From Delphinapterus leucas (taxonomy: Eukaryota; Chordata; Mammalia; Artiodactyla; Monodontidae): 64,000 nucleotides of DNA. Positions within the stretch are counted from its first letter, which is position 1, and each line of letters starts with the position of its first letter. Location: the NCBI RefSeq assembly GCF_002288925.2, contig NW_022098076.1:67001964-67065963 (forward strand), read 5' to 3'. The notes under the pieces were generated by a model. That model did not search any database and was not told the origin of the DNA. It was given only the letters and a program-made list of their open reading frames with translations. This document shows positions 51,150-62,470 of this stretch, piece after piece. The translations under genes were made by a program, and so were the position numbers.

Positions 51150-51371
51150 CAATTGACCCTTGAACAGCACGGGTTTGTACCATGCCGGTCCACTTATAGT
51201 CAGATTTTTTTCAATAGTAAATACTTCAGTACTATGTGACCTGCAGTTTGTTGAACCTGAGAATACAGGGGAACTGTGGATAGGAAGGGCTGACTATAAG
51301 TTATATGCAGATTTTTGATTGCACAGAGGGTCAGCACCCCTAACCCTCTTGTTGCTTAAGGGTTACCTGTA
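51150..51371. mobile_element. Internally deleted Tigger2-like DNA transposon
   Basis: The left end caattgacccttgaacagca and the right end, near 51345-51371 (gttgcttaagggttacctgt), are imperfect inverted repeats of the Tigger2 type. The middle is much shorter than a full element, so it is a non-autonomous remnant with no transposase. Confidence 0.75.
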
Positions 51372-51754
51372 CTGTAAACATCCCAAGATCCCAGGTTCCT
51401 CATCCATAAAGCCTGTCCCAGATTGTGCCCCTCCCCCATTCCTTCTCCCCGCTCTCCATGGTTTCTGCTGAAATCATACATAGGACTTTACGAAACAAAA
51501 CCAAACCTCCTAACCTCTCCAGCACTCCACTAAACTGACATAGGACATCTGCCTCATTATATTTACTTACAGTTTATGTAGAAAGTTGTCATTTGCTTTT
51601 CCTTGTTAGTATTAGACAAGAGTGTCCTTTAGCCCAGCCAGTGTTCTGATTGGTAGCATTTGGCTCAGGGAGCACCAGAAAGAATGTTTAGGAACATATG
51701 CAACTCATGTAGACACTTAGTGTCTACTTGTTCCGTAAACAATAAGTGCAACTC

Positions 51755-52099
51755 TATTTTTTTTTTAATTTATTTGTTTTATTTATTTATTTTTGGCTGC
51801 ATTGGGTCTTTGTTGCTGGGTGCGGGCTTTCTCTAGTTGTGGCGAGCGGGGGCTACTCTTCGTTGCGGTGTGCGGGCTTCTCATTGCGGTGGCTTCTCTT
51901 GTTGCAGAGCACGGGCTCTAGGCACGTGGTTCAGTAGTTGTGGCTCACGGGCTCAGTAGTTGTGGCTCACAGGCTCAATAGTTGTGGCGCATGGGCCCCG
52001 TTGCTCCGTGGCATGTGGTATCTTCCTGGACCAGGGCTCGAACCCATGTCCCCTGCATTGGCAGGCGGGTTCTTAACCACTGCGCCACCAGGGAAGCCC
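51755..52099 (-). mobile_element. Long CHR SINE with an internal triplication, antisense
   Basis: Poly(T)/(ATTT)n, then ggctgcattgggtctttgtt, ending caccagggaagccc. It includes the long tail domain missing in shorter copies. The motif cagtagttgtggctca occurs three times in a row with slight changes at about 51930-51990. Flanked by a T-rich ctctattttttttt-like repeat on each side, so the duplication boundary is approximate. Confidence 0.9.
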
Positions 52100-52129
52100 T
52101 CTATTTTTTTTTAATGCAGCTCTGTTTTT

Positions 52130-52894
52130 ATCAGAATAAACCAAAACAGCCAGTGGTTCCCCGTGAATACTTGCAAATAAATTTTTAATCCTTGAAAACA
52201 AATTGGGCATGTGGTAGACTGCATTATTTTTAATACCCAGTCTGCCTTCTACAGACCTGTCCTGGTTGACCCTTCCCAAAGGAGGGATGTCTCCCCACCC
52301 TGTTGAAGTCAGGCTTGGCCACATGACTTGCTTTGGCCAATAGAAAGTGGGTGGAAATGACATTTGCCACCTATGAGCCACAGCAGGATTGCACCTTTTC
52401 CCTTTGCTAAAGACCTGCAGGCCCCAGATGGGGGCGCTACCTAACCCCATCCCCAGGTGGAAAAGACCCACAAACGACCCATAAAATATGTGAGCCACGA
52501 ATGAGAAATAAACCTTTGTTGAGCTAACCATTGAGACTGGGGTTTGTTACATAGTATAACTCAGCAGAAGCTGTCAGAACACAGGTGTGAAAGGGACGGA
52601 AATTTCAAAACAGGTAGGAGCATTTAATGCGGGTGGCTTAGTTTCAGTAAAGTCACCCTTTTTTGCAGCTCCCTCTAGCTCATAATGACACCTTAATTGC
52701 CCCACACCTGTCCCCCTCCCCCTTGTCAGCATCACCTGAAACTACTGACCGCCTTTATCCAACTGTGATTCTAAGGCTTGAAGAATGTTTTCCTACTTAG
52801 GACAGTCTTGTGGGAGATGTGCTAAAGGTAGACTCACTTTGGGTTATCTGTAAATCCACAACGTGGCTCAATCATAATATAACAATCTGTAAAT
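52130..52894. other. Intergenic stretch with no recognised feature
   Basis: Between two SINEs. I see no gene, RNA or repeat that I can name. Confidence 0.6.
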
Positions 52895-52911
52895 CTATGT
52901 GCTTTTTCTTT

Positions 52912-53112
52912 TTTTTTTTTTTGGCGGTACGCGGGCCTCTCACTGTTGTGGCCTCTCCTGTTGCGGAGCACAGGCTCCGGACACGGAGGCTCAGCGGCCA
53001 TGGCTCACGGGCCCAGCCGCTCCGCGGCATGTGGGATCTTCCCGGACTGGGGCACGAACCCGTGTTCCCTGCATCGGAGGTGGACTCTCAACCACTGCAC
53101 CACCAGGGAACC
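52912..53112 (-). mobile_element. CHR SINE with a perfect 17-bp target duplication, antisense
   Basis: Poly(T), ggcggtacgcgggcctctca, ending caccaccagggaac. The duplication ctatgtgctttttcttt is identical at 52895-52911 and 53113-53129, suggesting a fairly recent insertion. The frames at 52810-53291 are its shadows. Confidence 0.94.
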
Positions 53113-53639
53113 CTATGTGCTTTTTCTTTATAGCAGTCGGGACTGGGCTTCATTCCCTGGTCCTCTCCTGCCCCCAGACAACTGAAACGGACCGTGCTTG
53201 GGCATCCCCTCCAGCTCCACAGTTCCCCCAGGTACCTGCAGGCTTTTGGACCCTTCTTACCCACTCACCCGTTGCGGGGAGCAGAATTTAGGGGTAGAAT
53301 AACTATGCCCAGGGTCTTTTAGTTGATAGCTTTTTATTTTTATCCCTGTGACTACAATTGCCTTTCCCCAATCATATGACACCTTACTAGAGAATGGTAG
53401 TGGTAGAAGGGAGCGTATTCTTTTATCCTTCCTGTTTTCTGGAACTAGTCCATGTGCAAGGTCACAGTAAATGCAGCCACCTTGGTACAGTGTGATTCTG
53501 CCCTGGGCCAAGGTGGATACCCAACTCGGGCTGGACAAATAATTCCCTCTGCAGAGCGAGAGTTCAGGGTGGCTATTGGACATCTCTTGTTATTATCTCT
53601 GTTAGCTCAATATCCATTTCCCATTTTTGTTGGTAGCAG

Positions 53640-53880
53640 TCCCCTTTTGCTAATGGTCAAGAGCCCAGCTTCTGGGGCCCAAGAGTCTGGGTCAAATCCC
53701 AGCTCTGCGTCTTAACTGCAACTAGCTGTGAGACCTTGGCTAAGACACGTTCACCTGCACCTCAGTTTCCCCAGCTATAAAAAGGGGATAATGTGCTGAT
53801 TAAATTAGTAAACAAAGACGGTAAGCTGAGGTTAAAATGAGTTATCTAAAGCACTTAAAACCATGCCCAGCAAAACAGTG
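53640..53880 (+). repeat. MIR SINE relic
   Basis: 'gtctgggtcaaatcccagct', 'gctgtgagaccttggctaag', 'cctcagtttccccagctata' are clear MIR landmarks. Confidence 0.85.
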
Positions 53881-53889
53881 AACTTCCTG

Positions 53890-55290
53890 TAGCGTTTGCC
53901 CTTACTGTTCTGTGTCTGGGGTGGGACTGACCTCAGCTGTGGCTCTAGGACCAGGCACGTGCCCCAGGTCTGGCCAATGAACATTTCCTTCCATCTGGAC
54001 ATGAGTGGGTCAGCAGTGGGCATGTGACCAACGCTGGGCTTACCCGCAGCCCATCCTGAGACTTGCTGGGACTCTCGGAGAACCAGAGTTCCTATTAGTC
54101 ATCTGGTCCCAAGAGGGCTGAGCCAGCAGAGACCGGAGCCAGCACAGGTACCAGTGAAGGGAGAGATGCCTCCTGTGGTGCCTTGTGACCACCTGGATGC
54201 AGTGGGCCGGGAATTGTTTGTTATTTGAGCCGCTAAATTCCCTAATTACCTGAAGTCAGTTTGAACTGCTTTTTCCTTTTTTGTTCCCTGAAGAAGAAAA
54301 ACAATACTGATACTTTCAGTCTGGGCTGGTTCCTTGAACAAAAGAGAGTAAAGTCGTGCCCGTGCAGGGTCCTTCCCAGTGTGCTGTGTGTGGAGAAGGT
54401 TCTCCTGTCATGCCCAGGACAGGAGAACCATCGTGTCTGGTTCCTGGCTGCACTTGGGCTCCCAGGGCCTATAGATGCCGGGGTAACCTGAAAATAAATT
54501 TCCCTTTTTCACTTTAGCTGGTATATTTTCTGTTTTGTGTTTTTAGGAAGTAATGTAAACAGAATATAAACGTTCTATAAGGTCCTCATATATAATAACT
54601 TGTTGTTGTATTTGCCAAACAACAACTGTGATCCTAATCTTTAAATGAACTTGTGTTTGAAAGACAAAAATGTCCTCTCTACACTCACAGTCAGCAGGTG
54701 ACTTGAGTCCACACACACCTTGATAAATGTTCGTGAAAGAGAAGCGTGATCTCTGGCTGCACCTTTCTTGTCCATCCTACGATGAAAAGGTGTCTGCTCC
54801 CCACCCGGCCCTAAGAATTCTGTCACCTCTCCAGTTCTAGGGAGGCTTGCTCCCCAACTTGTTCCACCAACGGCCTATCCTTTTTGCCTTCAAACAAGTC
54901 CAAGAGTCCCCTGTTATCTAAAAATTCAAGATTATAAGAGCGATGCAGGCTTGCCCTTGCCCTTGGCTGCTCTCTGCGCCCATCCGACATGTTCTGTTCT
55001 CTCTGAGCGACTCTGGCCAGCGCCAGATTCTTGCCTTTCTCCTGGACACCAGACTTCTCTGGGCATTGGGCTTAAATAGGCCTTTCTGTCTGGGCCACCA
55101 GGGCACCAGTCTCTGGTCTCGCCCCTTTCCCACCACCTCCACTCAGCCACCAGGCTCCCCCAGGCTGCTGCAGCTTCTCAGAAAGCTGGCCTTTCTTTCT
55201 TCCTATGCTCTTGCCTACTTAGCTTTACTGCAACTTTGGGTTCAGTTTATTCGAAAGCACCACCTCTGCACAAGCCCAGTGTTCCGCTCT
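53890..55290. other. Intergenic stretch with no recognised gene
   Basis: Mixed-composition DNA between MIR relics. Open frames on both strands (for example 161 residues at 54943-55428 +) show no family resemblance and overlap a MIR. Confidence 0.6.
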
Positions 55291-55299
55291 GCAGCACGG

Positions 55300-55530
55300 C
55301 GGGGCAGGGGAAGAGTGGGGTGCTGGGGTTGCAGGATGTGGACTCGAGTCCCAGTTGCACTAGTCCCCAGTCACGGGGCCTTGGGCAAGTCACTGCCACG
55401 CCTTGAGCTTCGGTTTCCTCATCTGTAAATGGGGTTGATGACAATACCCACCACACAGGGTTGCCGTGGGCACCAAAGGAGGAGATGTATGGAAGAGCTC
55501 ACTGAACACGGAAATGGATATTGCTGAGTA
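55300..55530 (+). repeat. MIR SINE relic
   Basis: 'gtggactcgagtcccagttg', 'gccttgggcaagtcactgcc', 'ggtttcctcatctgtaaatg'. The overlapping 161-residue frame at 54943-55428 ends in it. Confidence 0.85.
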
Positions 55531-55549
55531 TCCTTAGAGCGAAGAATTA

Positions 55550-55750
55550 AGAAAACAGGCTTGGAGTCAAAGGTCTGGATTTAACTCCTGACTGTGTCCT
55601 TTCTAGCTGCATGACCTTGACCAATGAACTAGCATTTTTGTGCCTTATTTTCCTCATCTGCAAAATGGGCATCTTACCATGACCCTACCCACTTGATATG
55701 AGGAGGAAGGTGGTTACCCCAGTACTTTGCACACAGGAAGCATTTACTAA
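55550..55750 (+). repeat. MIR SINE relic
   Basis: 'tctggatttaactcctgact', 'agctgcatgaccttgaccaa', 'ttttcctcatctgcaaaatg'. A second MIR immediately after the previous one. Confidence 0.8.
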
Positions 55751-56075
55751 CTTTGCTATTACCTATTTCCTCACTGTTGTCCCCTCCCAGAGAGGGGAAG
55801 GAACAGTGCTCACTGGCCTGGCCCTTGGGGGCACTGAGGCTGAGGAAGGCTGGAGGAAGGAGGTTTCCAGAACATGCCAGGCCAGGAACACCTGTCTCCT
55901 CCAGTGGTTGTGGTGATTTCTTCAAGGGGCTTTTAGCTCTAGGTAAATAAATATGGTAACATTCAGCAAAGATGGAAACAAAGTATCTAGAAAGGAAGAA
56001 GCAGAACCCACTGCCTACTGGTGTCAATTGGAATGAATCAACTGGGTCAAACTGGAATCAAAGCAACTGGCATGA

Positions 56076-56549
56076 GGGACTTCCCTGGTGGTCCAGTGGT
56101 AAAGAATCCACCTTCCAGTGCAGGCGATGCAGGTTCAATCCAATCCCTGATCCCTGGTCGGGGAACTAAGATCCCACATGCCACGGGGCAACTAAGCCTG
56201 CGCGCAGCAACTACTGAGATCACGTGCTACGAAACCCGTGCGCCACAACTAGACAGAAGCCTGCGTGCTGCAACGAAAGATCCCATGTGCCACAACTAAG
56301 ACCAGACGTAGCCAAATAAATAAAATAAATTAATCACAGGGACTTCCCTGGTGGCGCAGTGGTTAAGACTCTATGCTCCCAATGCGGGGGGCCCGAGTTC
56401 GCTCCCTGGTCAGGGAACTAGATCCCACATGCATGCCGCAACTAAGAGTTCGAATGCGACAACTAAGGACCCTGCCTGCCGCAACCAAGACCTGGTGCAA
56501 CCAAATAAATAAGTAAATAAATATTTTAAAAATTAATCATAAATTTTAA
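56076..56549 (+). mobile_element. tRNA-derived SINE whose tail was hit by a second SINE
   Basis: The outer element starts gggacttccctggtggtcca at 56076 and reaches its (aaat)n tail near 56330, with the rest of the tail at about 56540-56549. The flanks aaagcaactggcatga (56060-56075) and aaagcaactggaatga (56550-56565) form a 16-bp target duplication with one mismatch, spanning both SINEs. Confidence 0.85.
56339..56529 (+). mobile_element. Inner SINE in the tail of the previous one
   Basis: Starts gggacttccctggtggcgca and ends with (aaat)n. A duplication aaattaatca lies at 56327-56336 and 56530-56539. Same orientation as the outer copy. Confidence 0.85.
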
Positions 56550-56989
56550 AAAGCAACTGGAATGAAAAGAACTGAAAATGAAGGCAAAAGAATAAAGACA
56601 AAGGACTGAAAGGGAATCCAAGATGTGCTGATGAGATAGGTGTCGAGCAAGTTTATAGGCACCATTTTTCCAACAGCATTTGCTCACTGTGTCTCTGTGT
56701 CACGCTTTGGTAATTCTTGCAATATTTCATACTTTATTATTATACTTGTTATAGTGATCTGTGATATTTGATGTTATTATTATAATAGTTTTGGGGCACC
56801 ACGAACCTCAACCATATAAGACAGCAAACTTAATCCATAAGTATTGTGTGTGTGTTCTGACTGCTCCACTGACCAGCCATTCCCCCATCTCTCTCCCTCT
56901 CCTGGGGCCTCCCTATTCCCTGAGAAATAACTATATTGAAATTAGGCCAATTAATAACCCTACAGTGGCCTCTAAGTTTTCAAGTTAAA

Positions 56990-58620
56990 GGAAGAGTCGC
57001 CGTCTCTCACTTTAAATCAAAAGCTAGAAACAAGCTTAGTGAGGAAGGCATGTCAAAAGCTGAGAGAGGCCAAGAAGCTAGGCCTCTTGCACCAGTTAGC
57101 CCGGTTATGCAGGCAAAGGAAAAGTTCTTGAAGGAAGTGAAAAGTGCTACTCCAGTGAGCACCTGGGTGGTAAGAAAACGAAACAGCCTTGTTGCTGGTG
57201 TAGAGAAAGTTTGAATGGTCTGGATAGAGGATCAAAGCAGCCACAACATTCCTTAAACCAAAGCCTAATCCAGAGCATGGCCCTAACTCTCTTCAATTCT
57301 GTGAAGGCTGAGAGAGGTGAGGGAGCTGCAGAGGTTGTTCGTGAGGTTTAAGGAAAGAAGCTCTCTCCATAACGTAAAAGTGCAAGGTGAAGCAGCAAGT
57401 TATCCAGGAGATCTAGCTAAGATAATTAACGAAGGTGGCTACACTAAACCACAGATTTTCTGTGTGTATGGAGCAGCCTTATATTGGAGGAAGATGCCGT
57501 CTAGAAGTTTCATATCTAGAGAGAAGTCAATATCTAGCTTCAAAAGACAGACGGACACTCTTGTTAGGGGCTACTGCAGCTGAGGACTTGAAGTTGAAGC
57601 CAGTGCTCATTTACCATTTCGAAAATCCTAGGGTCCGTAAGAATGATGCTAAATCTACTCTGCCTGTCTCTGTAAATGGAACAGAAAAGCCTGGATGACA
57701 GCACATCTGTTTACAACATGGGTTACTAAATATTTTAAGCCCACTGTCGAGGCCTACTGCTCAGAAAAAAAAGATTCCTTTCAAATTATTATTGCTCATT
57801 GACAAAGTACCTGGTCACCCAAGAGCTCTGATGGGGATGTACAGTGAGATTAATGATGTTTTCATGCCTGCTAACATAGCAGCCATTCTGCAGCCCATGG
57901 ATCAAGGAGCAATTTCAACTTTCAGGTCTTATTTAAGAAATTTCATAAGGCTATAGCTGCCAGAGATAGTGACTCCTCTGATGGATCTTGGCAAAGTCAA
58001 TTGAAAACCTTTTGGAAAGGCTTCACCATTCTAGAGGCCATGAAGGACATTAGTGATTCATAGGAAGAGGCCAAGATACCAACATTAGCAGGAGTTTGGA
58101 AGAAGTTGATTCCAGCCCTCCTGGATGACTTTGAGGGGTTCAAGACTTTAGTGGAGGGAGTAACCGCAGATGTGGTGGAAATAGCGAGAGAACTAGAATT
58201 AGAAGTGCAGCCTGAGGATGATACTGAATTGCTGCAATCTCCTGATAAAACTTTAACGGCTGAGGAGTTGCTTCTGATGGATGAGCAAAGAAAGTGATTT
58301 CTTGAAGTGGAGTCAACTCCTGGTGAAGATGCTGTGAAGACTGTTGAAATGACAACAAAAGATTTAGAATATTACATGAACTCAGTTGATAAAGCAGTGG
58401 TAGGGTTTGAGAGGATTGACTCAAATGTTGAAGTTCTACTGTGGGTAAAATGCCATCAAACAGCACCGCGTGCTACAGAGAAATCGTTCATGAGAGGAAG
58501 AGTCAATCAATGTGTCAAACATCCCTGTTGTCTTATTCTAAGAAACGTCCACAGCCAGCCCAGCCTTCAGCAACCATCACCCTGATCAGTCAGCAGCCAT
58601 CAGCATGAGGCAAGACCCTC
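56990..58620 (+). pseudogene. Decayed Tigger1 transposase
   Basis: In scattered frames one can read pieces typical of a pogo-family transposase. The N-terminal helix-turn-helix part contains [13 protein letters not shown]. The CENP-B-like middle contains [11 protein letters not shown]. The DDE-core region contains [18 protein letters not shown], where an aspartate in LLLLIDK is a catalytic-type acidic residue, and [13 protein letters not shown]. Frameshifts and stop codons separate the pieces (open frames at 56936-57214, 57317-57583 and 58106-58297 are fragments), so no protein can be made. There is no sign of host adoption. Confidence 0.85.
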
Positions 58621-58686
58621 CACAGGCAAAAAGATTACAACTTGCTGAAGGCTCAGATGATGGGTATCCTTTTTTTAGCAATAAAG

Positions 58687-58813
58687 GTTTGTGGGGTTTT
58701 TTTGGCCTCACTATGCACAGCATGCGGGATTTTAGTTCCTGGACCAGGGAGATCAACCGTACCCCCTGCAGTGGAAGCACGAAGCCCTAACCACTGAAGC
58801 ACCGGGGAAGTCC
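58687..58813 (-). mobile_element. Short tRNA-derived SINE inside Tigger1, antisense
   Basis: 'tttggcctcactatgcacag' to 'gcaccggggaagtcc' is the short subfamily in reverse. A 10-bp duplication agcaataaag flanks it at 58677-58686 and 58814-58823. Confidence 0.87.
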
Positions 58814-59039
58814 AGCAATAAAGTTTTTTTAAATTAAGGTATGTACGTTGTTTTTTCAGACATAATGCTGTTGCACATCAATAGACTCCAGTGTCATGTA
58901 AACATAACTTTTATATGCACTGGGAAACCGAAAAATTCACGCGAGTTGCTTTACTGCAGTACACGCGTACCTTGGAGATATTACGGGTTCAGTGCCAGAC
59001 CACCGCAGTAAAGCACATATGAGTCATGCACTGTATGCA

Positions 59040-60140
59040 CTTTAGAGATGAGGAAACCAAGGCCCAGAGTGATTCCAAAGGCCCAGTGGAAGGACTCCAA
59101 GGCTAGTCTCACTGGCTTCAAAACCCTTCCCCTCGCTCCTCCTGTCCTTTAGGCCAAGCGTAAATGGTTGCCCTGAGAACAGGCAGCCAGGGTCATCTCC
59201 CTTAGAGGACCTCAGTCTGGAGTCAGGGCCCAGACTGGGAAGCCCCTGCCCACCCTGAACCTGGGCAGGTAGGCATGCTGGCCTCTCCCTGCCAATAGGT
59301 TGGCTACCTCTTGTCTGTGGTGCTGGGACTCCACCTTTCCCATCCTCTGGCTGTCCACTCACCCTCCCCTCAGAGTGGAGAACATGGGCAAAGGGAAGTG
59401 ACACTGACCCCACACACACCGTGTTTGACCCTTTCTGGTCATCAGCAGTAAGTTTTCCGGAAAAACGGGAGAGCTGTGGGCCAGAACTTTCCCTGAGGGG
59501 CTTCCTTGACTCATGGTTTGGTCGGGATGCCACCTGCGGACAAACCTCACTCACACCTACCCCGGGTCATGTTCATTCAGTAGTTCTCCAAGAGATCAGC
59601 CATTGAAAAGTCCTTAATAGGAAATGTTTTTAGAAGGAACATATGGAGTATCAAAAGGGGGCTAAATATAAACCTGTATTTGCAGAACTGAAGAAGGAAC
59701 ACAGAAAAGCTGAACAGAAAGAGCTGGGTGGAGAAGCTCTCTCCTAAAACAGGGGTTTTTCAGTGGGTGTGGGTGTGCGTTTTGCTGGATATGTGAATTT
59801 CTAGAACACTAGAGTTACCTATAATTAAAAAAAGAAAAAAAATCAGCATATGAGGCTAAAAGTAATTCTGATGCCAATTGCATTATGGAAGTAGCTGAGT
59901 GCAGATGCACTAACTTTCATCAGAATAAACCCATGTGTTTGCATTTTACAGCCTTAGAAATGGTCAAATAGAACAGAGACATTTAAAATAGAAGTTTCAA
60001 ATTTAAGACATTTTTAAAGTAGTTAAAGCAGCTCTAGGAAAAATGTTCTACATCATTAATGCTGAAATAAAAAAGAGGCAAACTTTGAAGTTAGGGCATA
60101 AACAGGCATGAAAGAAATTCCCATGGTCTAAAAACGGTGA
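59040..60140. other. Intergenic stretch with no recognised gene
   Basis: It follows the Tigger1 relic. A 170-residue minus-strand frame at 59042-59554 is present but has no recognisable family, splice context or start context. Confidence 0.6.
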
Positions 60141-60146
60141 GGAGGG

Positions 60147-60251
60147 GCTTCCCTGGTAGAGCAGTGGTTGAGAGTCCGCCTGCCAATGCAGGGGACACGG
60201 GTTCGTGCCCCGGTCCGGGAGGATCCCACATGCCGCGGAGCGGCTGGGCCC
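60147..60251 (+). mobile_element. CHR SINE cut by the assembly gap
   Basis: Starts gggcttccctggtagagcag and breaks off at gcggctgggccc where the N run begins. The tail and right flank are missing. Confidence 0.92.
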
Positions 60252-60651
60252 NNNNNNNNNNNNNNNNNNNNNNNNNNNNNNNNNNNNNNNNNNNNNNNNN
60301 NNNNNNNNNNNNNNNNNNNNNNNNNNNNNNNNNNNNNNNNNNNNNNNNNNNNNNNNNNNNNNNNNNNNNNNNNNNNNNNNNNNNNNNNNNNNNNNNNNNN
60401 NNNNNNNNNNNNNNNNNNNNNNNNNNNNNNNNNNNNNNNNNNNNNNNNNNNNNNNNNNNNNNNNNNNNNNNNNNNNNNNNNNNNNNNNNNNNNNNNNNNN
60501 NNNNNNNNNNNNNNNNNNNNNNNNNNNNNNNNNNNNNNNNNNNNNNNNNNNNNNNNNNNNNNNNNNNNNNNNNNNNNNNNNNNNNNNNNNNNNNNNNNNN
60601 NNNNNNNNNNNNNNNNNNNNNNNNNNNNNNNNNNNNNNNNNNNNNNNNNNN
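60252..60651. other. Assembly gap, 400 N
   Basis: A run of exactly 400 undetermined bases beginning inside a + strand CHR SINE. The round length suggests an estimated or placeholder gap. Confidence 1.
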
Positions 60652-62000
60652 GAGCTAAGGGGATTATTATCTCCTCTTATTAAAAGAAAAATCTCAATGT
60701 CAAAGGTCACACTGTAACCCATGGCAAGCTTGGGGTCTAGACCTAGTTCAAATCCAGTTGTCTGTCTCCAGAGCTCCTTGGTCTTTCAAATACATCAGCC
60801 TTCTCACTGCACTGCTCCACGCCCCACACCAAAGTTTTCAACTAAAGTCTATTAGAGGATTTTTCTTCTTTCTTTGGGGAAAGCTATTTCCATGAAACAT
60901 TTGGTGGTAAATTTTACTACAAAGAAATTGTCTCATAATATTTATTTGCATATTGTTTCCTTTATTAGTTCAGTTGAATTTTTACATTATTTTACATGTG
61001 TATTTCTCTGTACAGAGACCTTACATGTTTACACCGTATGATGTGATACAAATATTTTGCTCAGTTCCATCATTGTAATGCAAAATCTAACAGCAAAGTG
61101 TAGGTCCTGACTAGGCTCCCGCTGCTGCCTTCCTTTACTCAAATGTCATGGCCTTCTTTGAATAAGCAGATTAGCTGCTGATTGCAAGGCAGCCAGATAA
61201 TGAGGAGAGTGGGAAAGACAGCCAGTACTGTCACTTGGCCCTTATAAAATGTTTTCATCAGAGGGCACTGGGCAGTTGACGGAACAGTAATTAAAGTGCC
61301 CTTCTTCAGCACCCCATAAAAAGTGCTGGTCTATATAGCCAACTGGACAGTGGCGAAGGAAGTCAAGCTCCCTAAGAATTGTGTAAACAACTCACCTACT
61401 CAGACAGGAGACGACCCACTTTCCCACAAATACCCTAGAGCACTGGACTCCAAAGTGGGGGAGCCCAAAGGGAAATATCACTGAGCAAGAAGGAACATTG
61501 GAACTGCTGGTTCTATAGATCTTTTTAATCTCACCCTTTAAAATGCTAAGTTTCATGTGATAGCTTTATATGTATTTAATACATTAACATTACTGGACAT
61601 ATATAGACTTTATTAGTTGACAGACATATATTGGAAAGGCATGCTTAAAAATTGTTTGCCAACATGGGTGCCAAACCCAAAAAGCTTGGAGACTGTCTGC
61701 CTAGAGGAAGGTGAACGTCAGTGGAGGTGGTGGCAGTGAGAGCCCTCCCCCTAAGTTCCTAAGATCCAGAAGGTAAACCAGAATTGCCCAGGTCGTGGTG
61801 CCAGAAGCAAGGTACAATTAGACCTCTCCCTGCTTTTCTTCCTATCAATGAGGATGACACCCTGTGAGATTGCCTGAGAAGCAAGTGGGTTGGGACGGTC
61901 ACAGAACAGCCTTCTCATTCCCTGAGCAGCCCCAGGTTGTGGCCTCCATGACTCAAAGAGACCAGCCTTCCTCCCAGAGTGATGAGCTCTGCTGGTTAAA
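60652..62000. other. Intergenic stretch with no recognised gene
   Basis: Mostly AT-rich, apparently unique DNA to the right of the N run. No gene, RNA or repeat was identified before the L1 relics starting near 62.0 kb. Confidence 0.6.
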
Positions 62001-62340
62001 GGAGCAAATGGCGAAAGACATTAAAAAGTTCAACATCACTTGTTCTAAAAGAAATGCACATTAAAACTGTTAAGAATAGCTTATTCTTCAACCATTAGTT
62101 GCATAGATTTAAACAAACGAGCAGTTGGCCAGAGTAGAGAAAAAGGTGTTCTCTTATATACCAATGGGTGTGTAAATTGGCAAAATCTTTCTGTAGGCAA
62201 TTTGAAAACATTGGCCAAGGGCTTAAAAACTATAGATCTACCCACCCATCAATTTCTCCTCTGGGTTATTTTTTTGAAGGAAATAATCACATTTGTATTG
62301 TTACATATAATACGTACATAAAAGCTTGTTATTCAACCAC
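62000..62340 (+). mobile_element. L1 3' region relic
   Basis: 'gcgaaagacattaaaaagtt', 'aaaagaaatgcacattaaaa', 'gggtgtgtaaattggcaaaa', 'gtaggcaatttgaaaa' follow the ORF2 end and 3' UTR of old L1M elements. Confidence 0.7.
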
Positions 62341-62470
62341 TTACTCATTCTACACACACTTATTGGTGTCTTTTATAAGGCAGACTCTGTGCTAGATGCT
62401 GCAATACAGCAAAGAATAAAATAGACAGGACTTCAGCTCGCCTGGAGGTTACTGATAATCATTGCAGTGT
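62340..62470. repeat. Unclassified ancient interspersed repeat
   Basis: 'agactctgtgctagatgctg', 'caatacagcaaagaataaaa', 'gacaggacttcagctcgcc' resemble the unnamed old family seen in METTL21A introns. Confidence 0.4.

Larger units (their letters stand above)
56637..58975 (+). mobile_element. Tigger1-type (pogo/Tc1-mariner) DNA transposon, inactive
   Basis: Extended resemblance to Tigger1 from 'gcaccatttttccaacagca' through 'ctgactgctccactgaccag', 'aattaggccaattaataacc' and the transposase region, to the right terminal stretch 'tatatgcactgggaaaccga'. A short SINE (58687-58813) interrupts it. The left terminal repeat is not recognisable, and the right terminus looks rearranged (see findings). 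Confidence 0.88.

Noticed and set aside
56990..58620. Possible domesticated transposase gene
   Set aside because: Frameshifts, stops and a SINE insertion break the frame; nothing suggests selection to keep it.
59042..59554. 170-residue minus-strand open frame
   Set aside because: No family resemblance and no supporting gene structure.
60048..60722. Frames of more than 170 residues across the gap
   Set aside because: Most of their length is undetermined bases; the rest is SINE.
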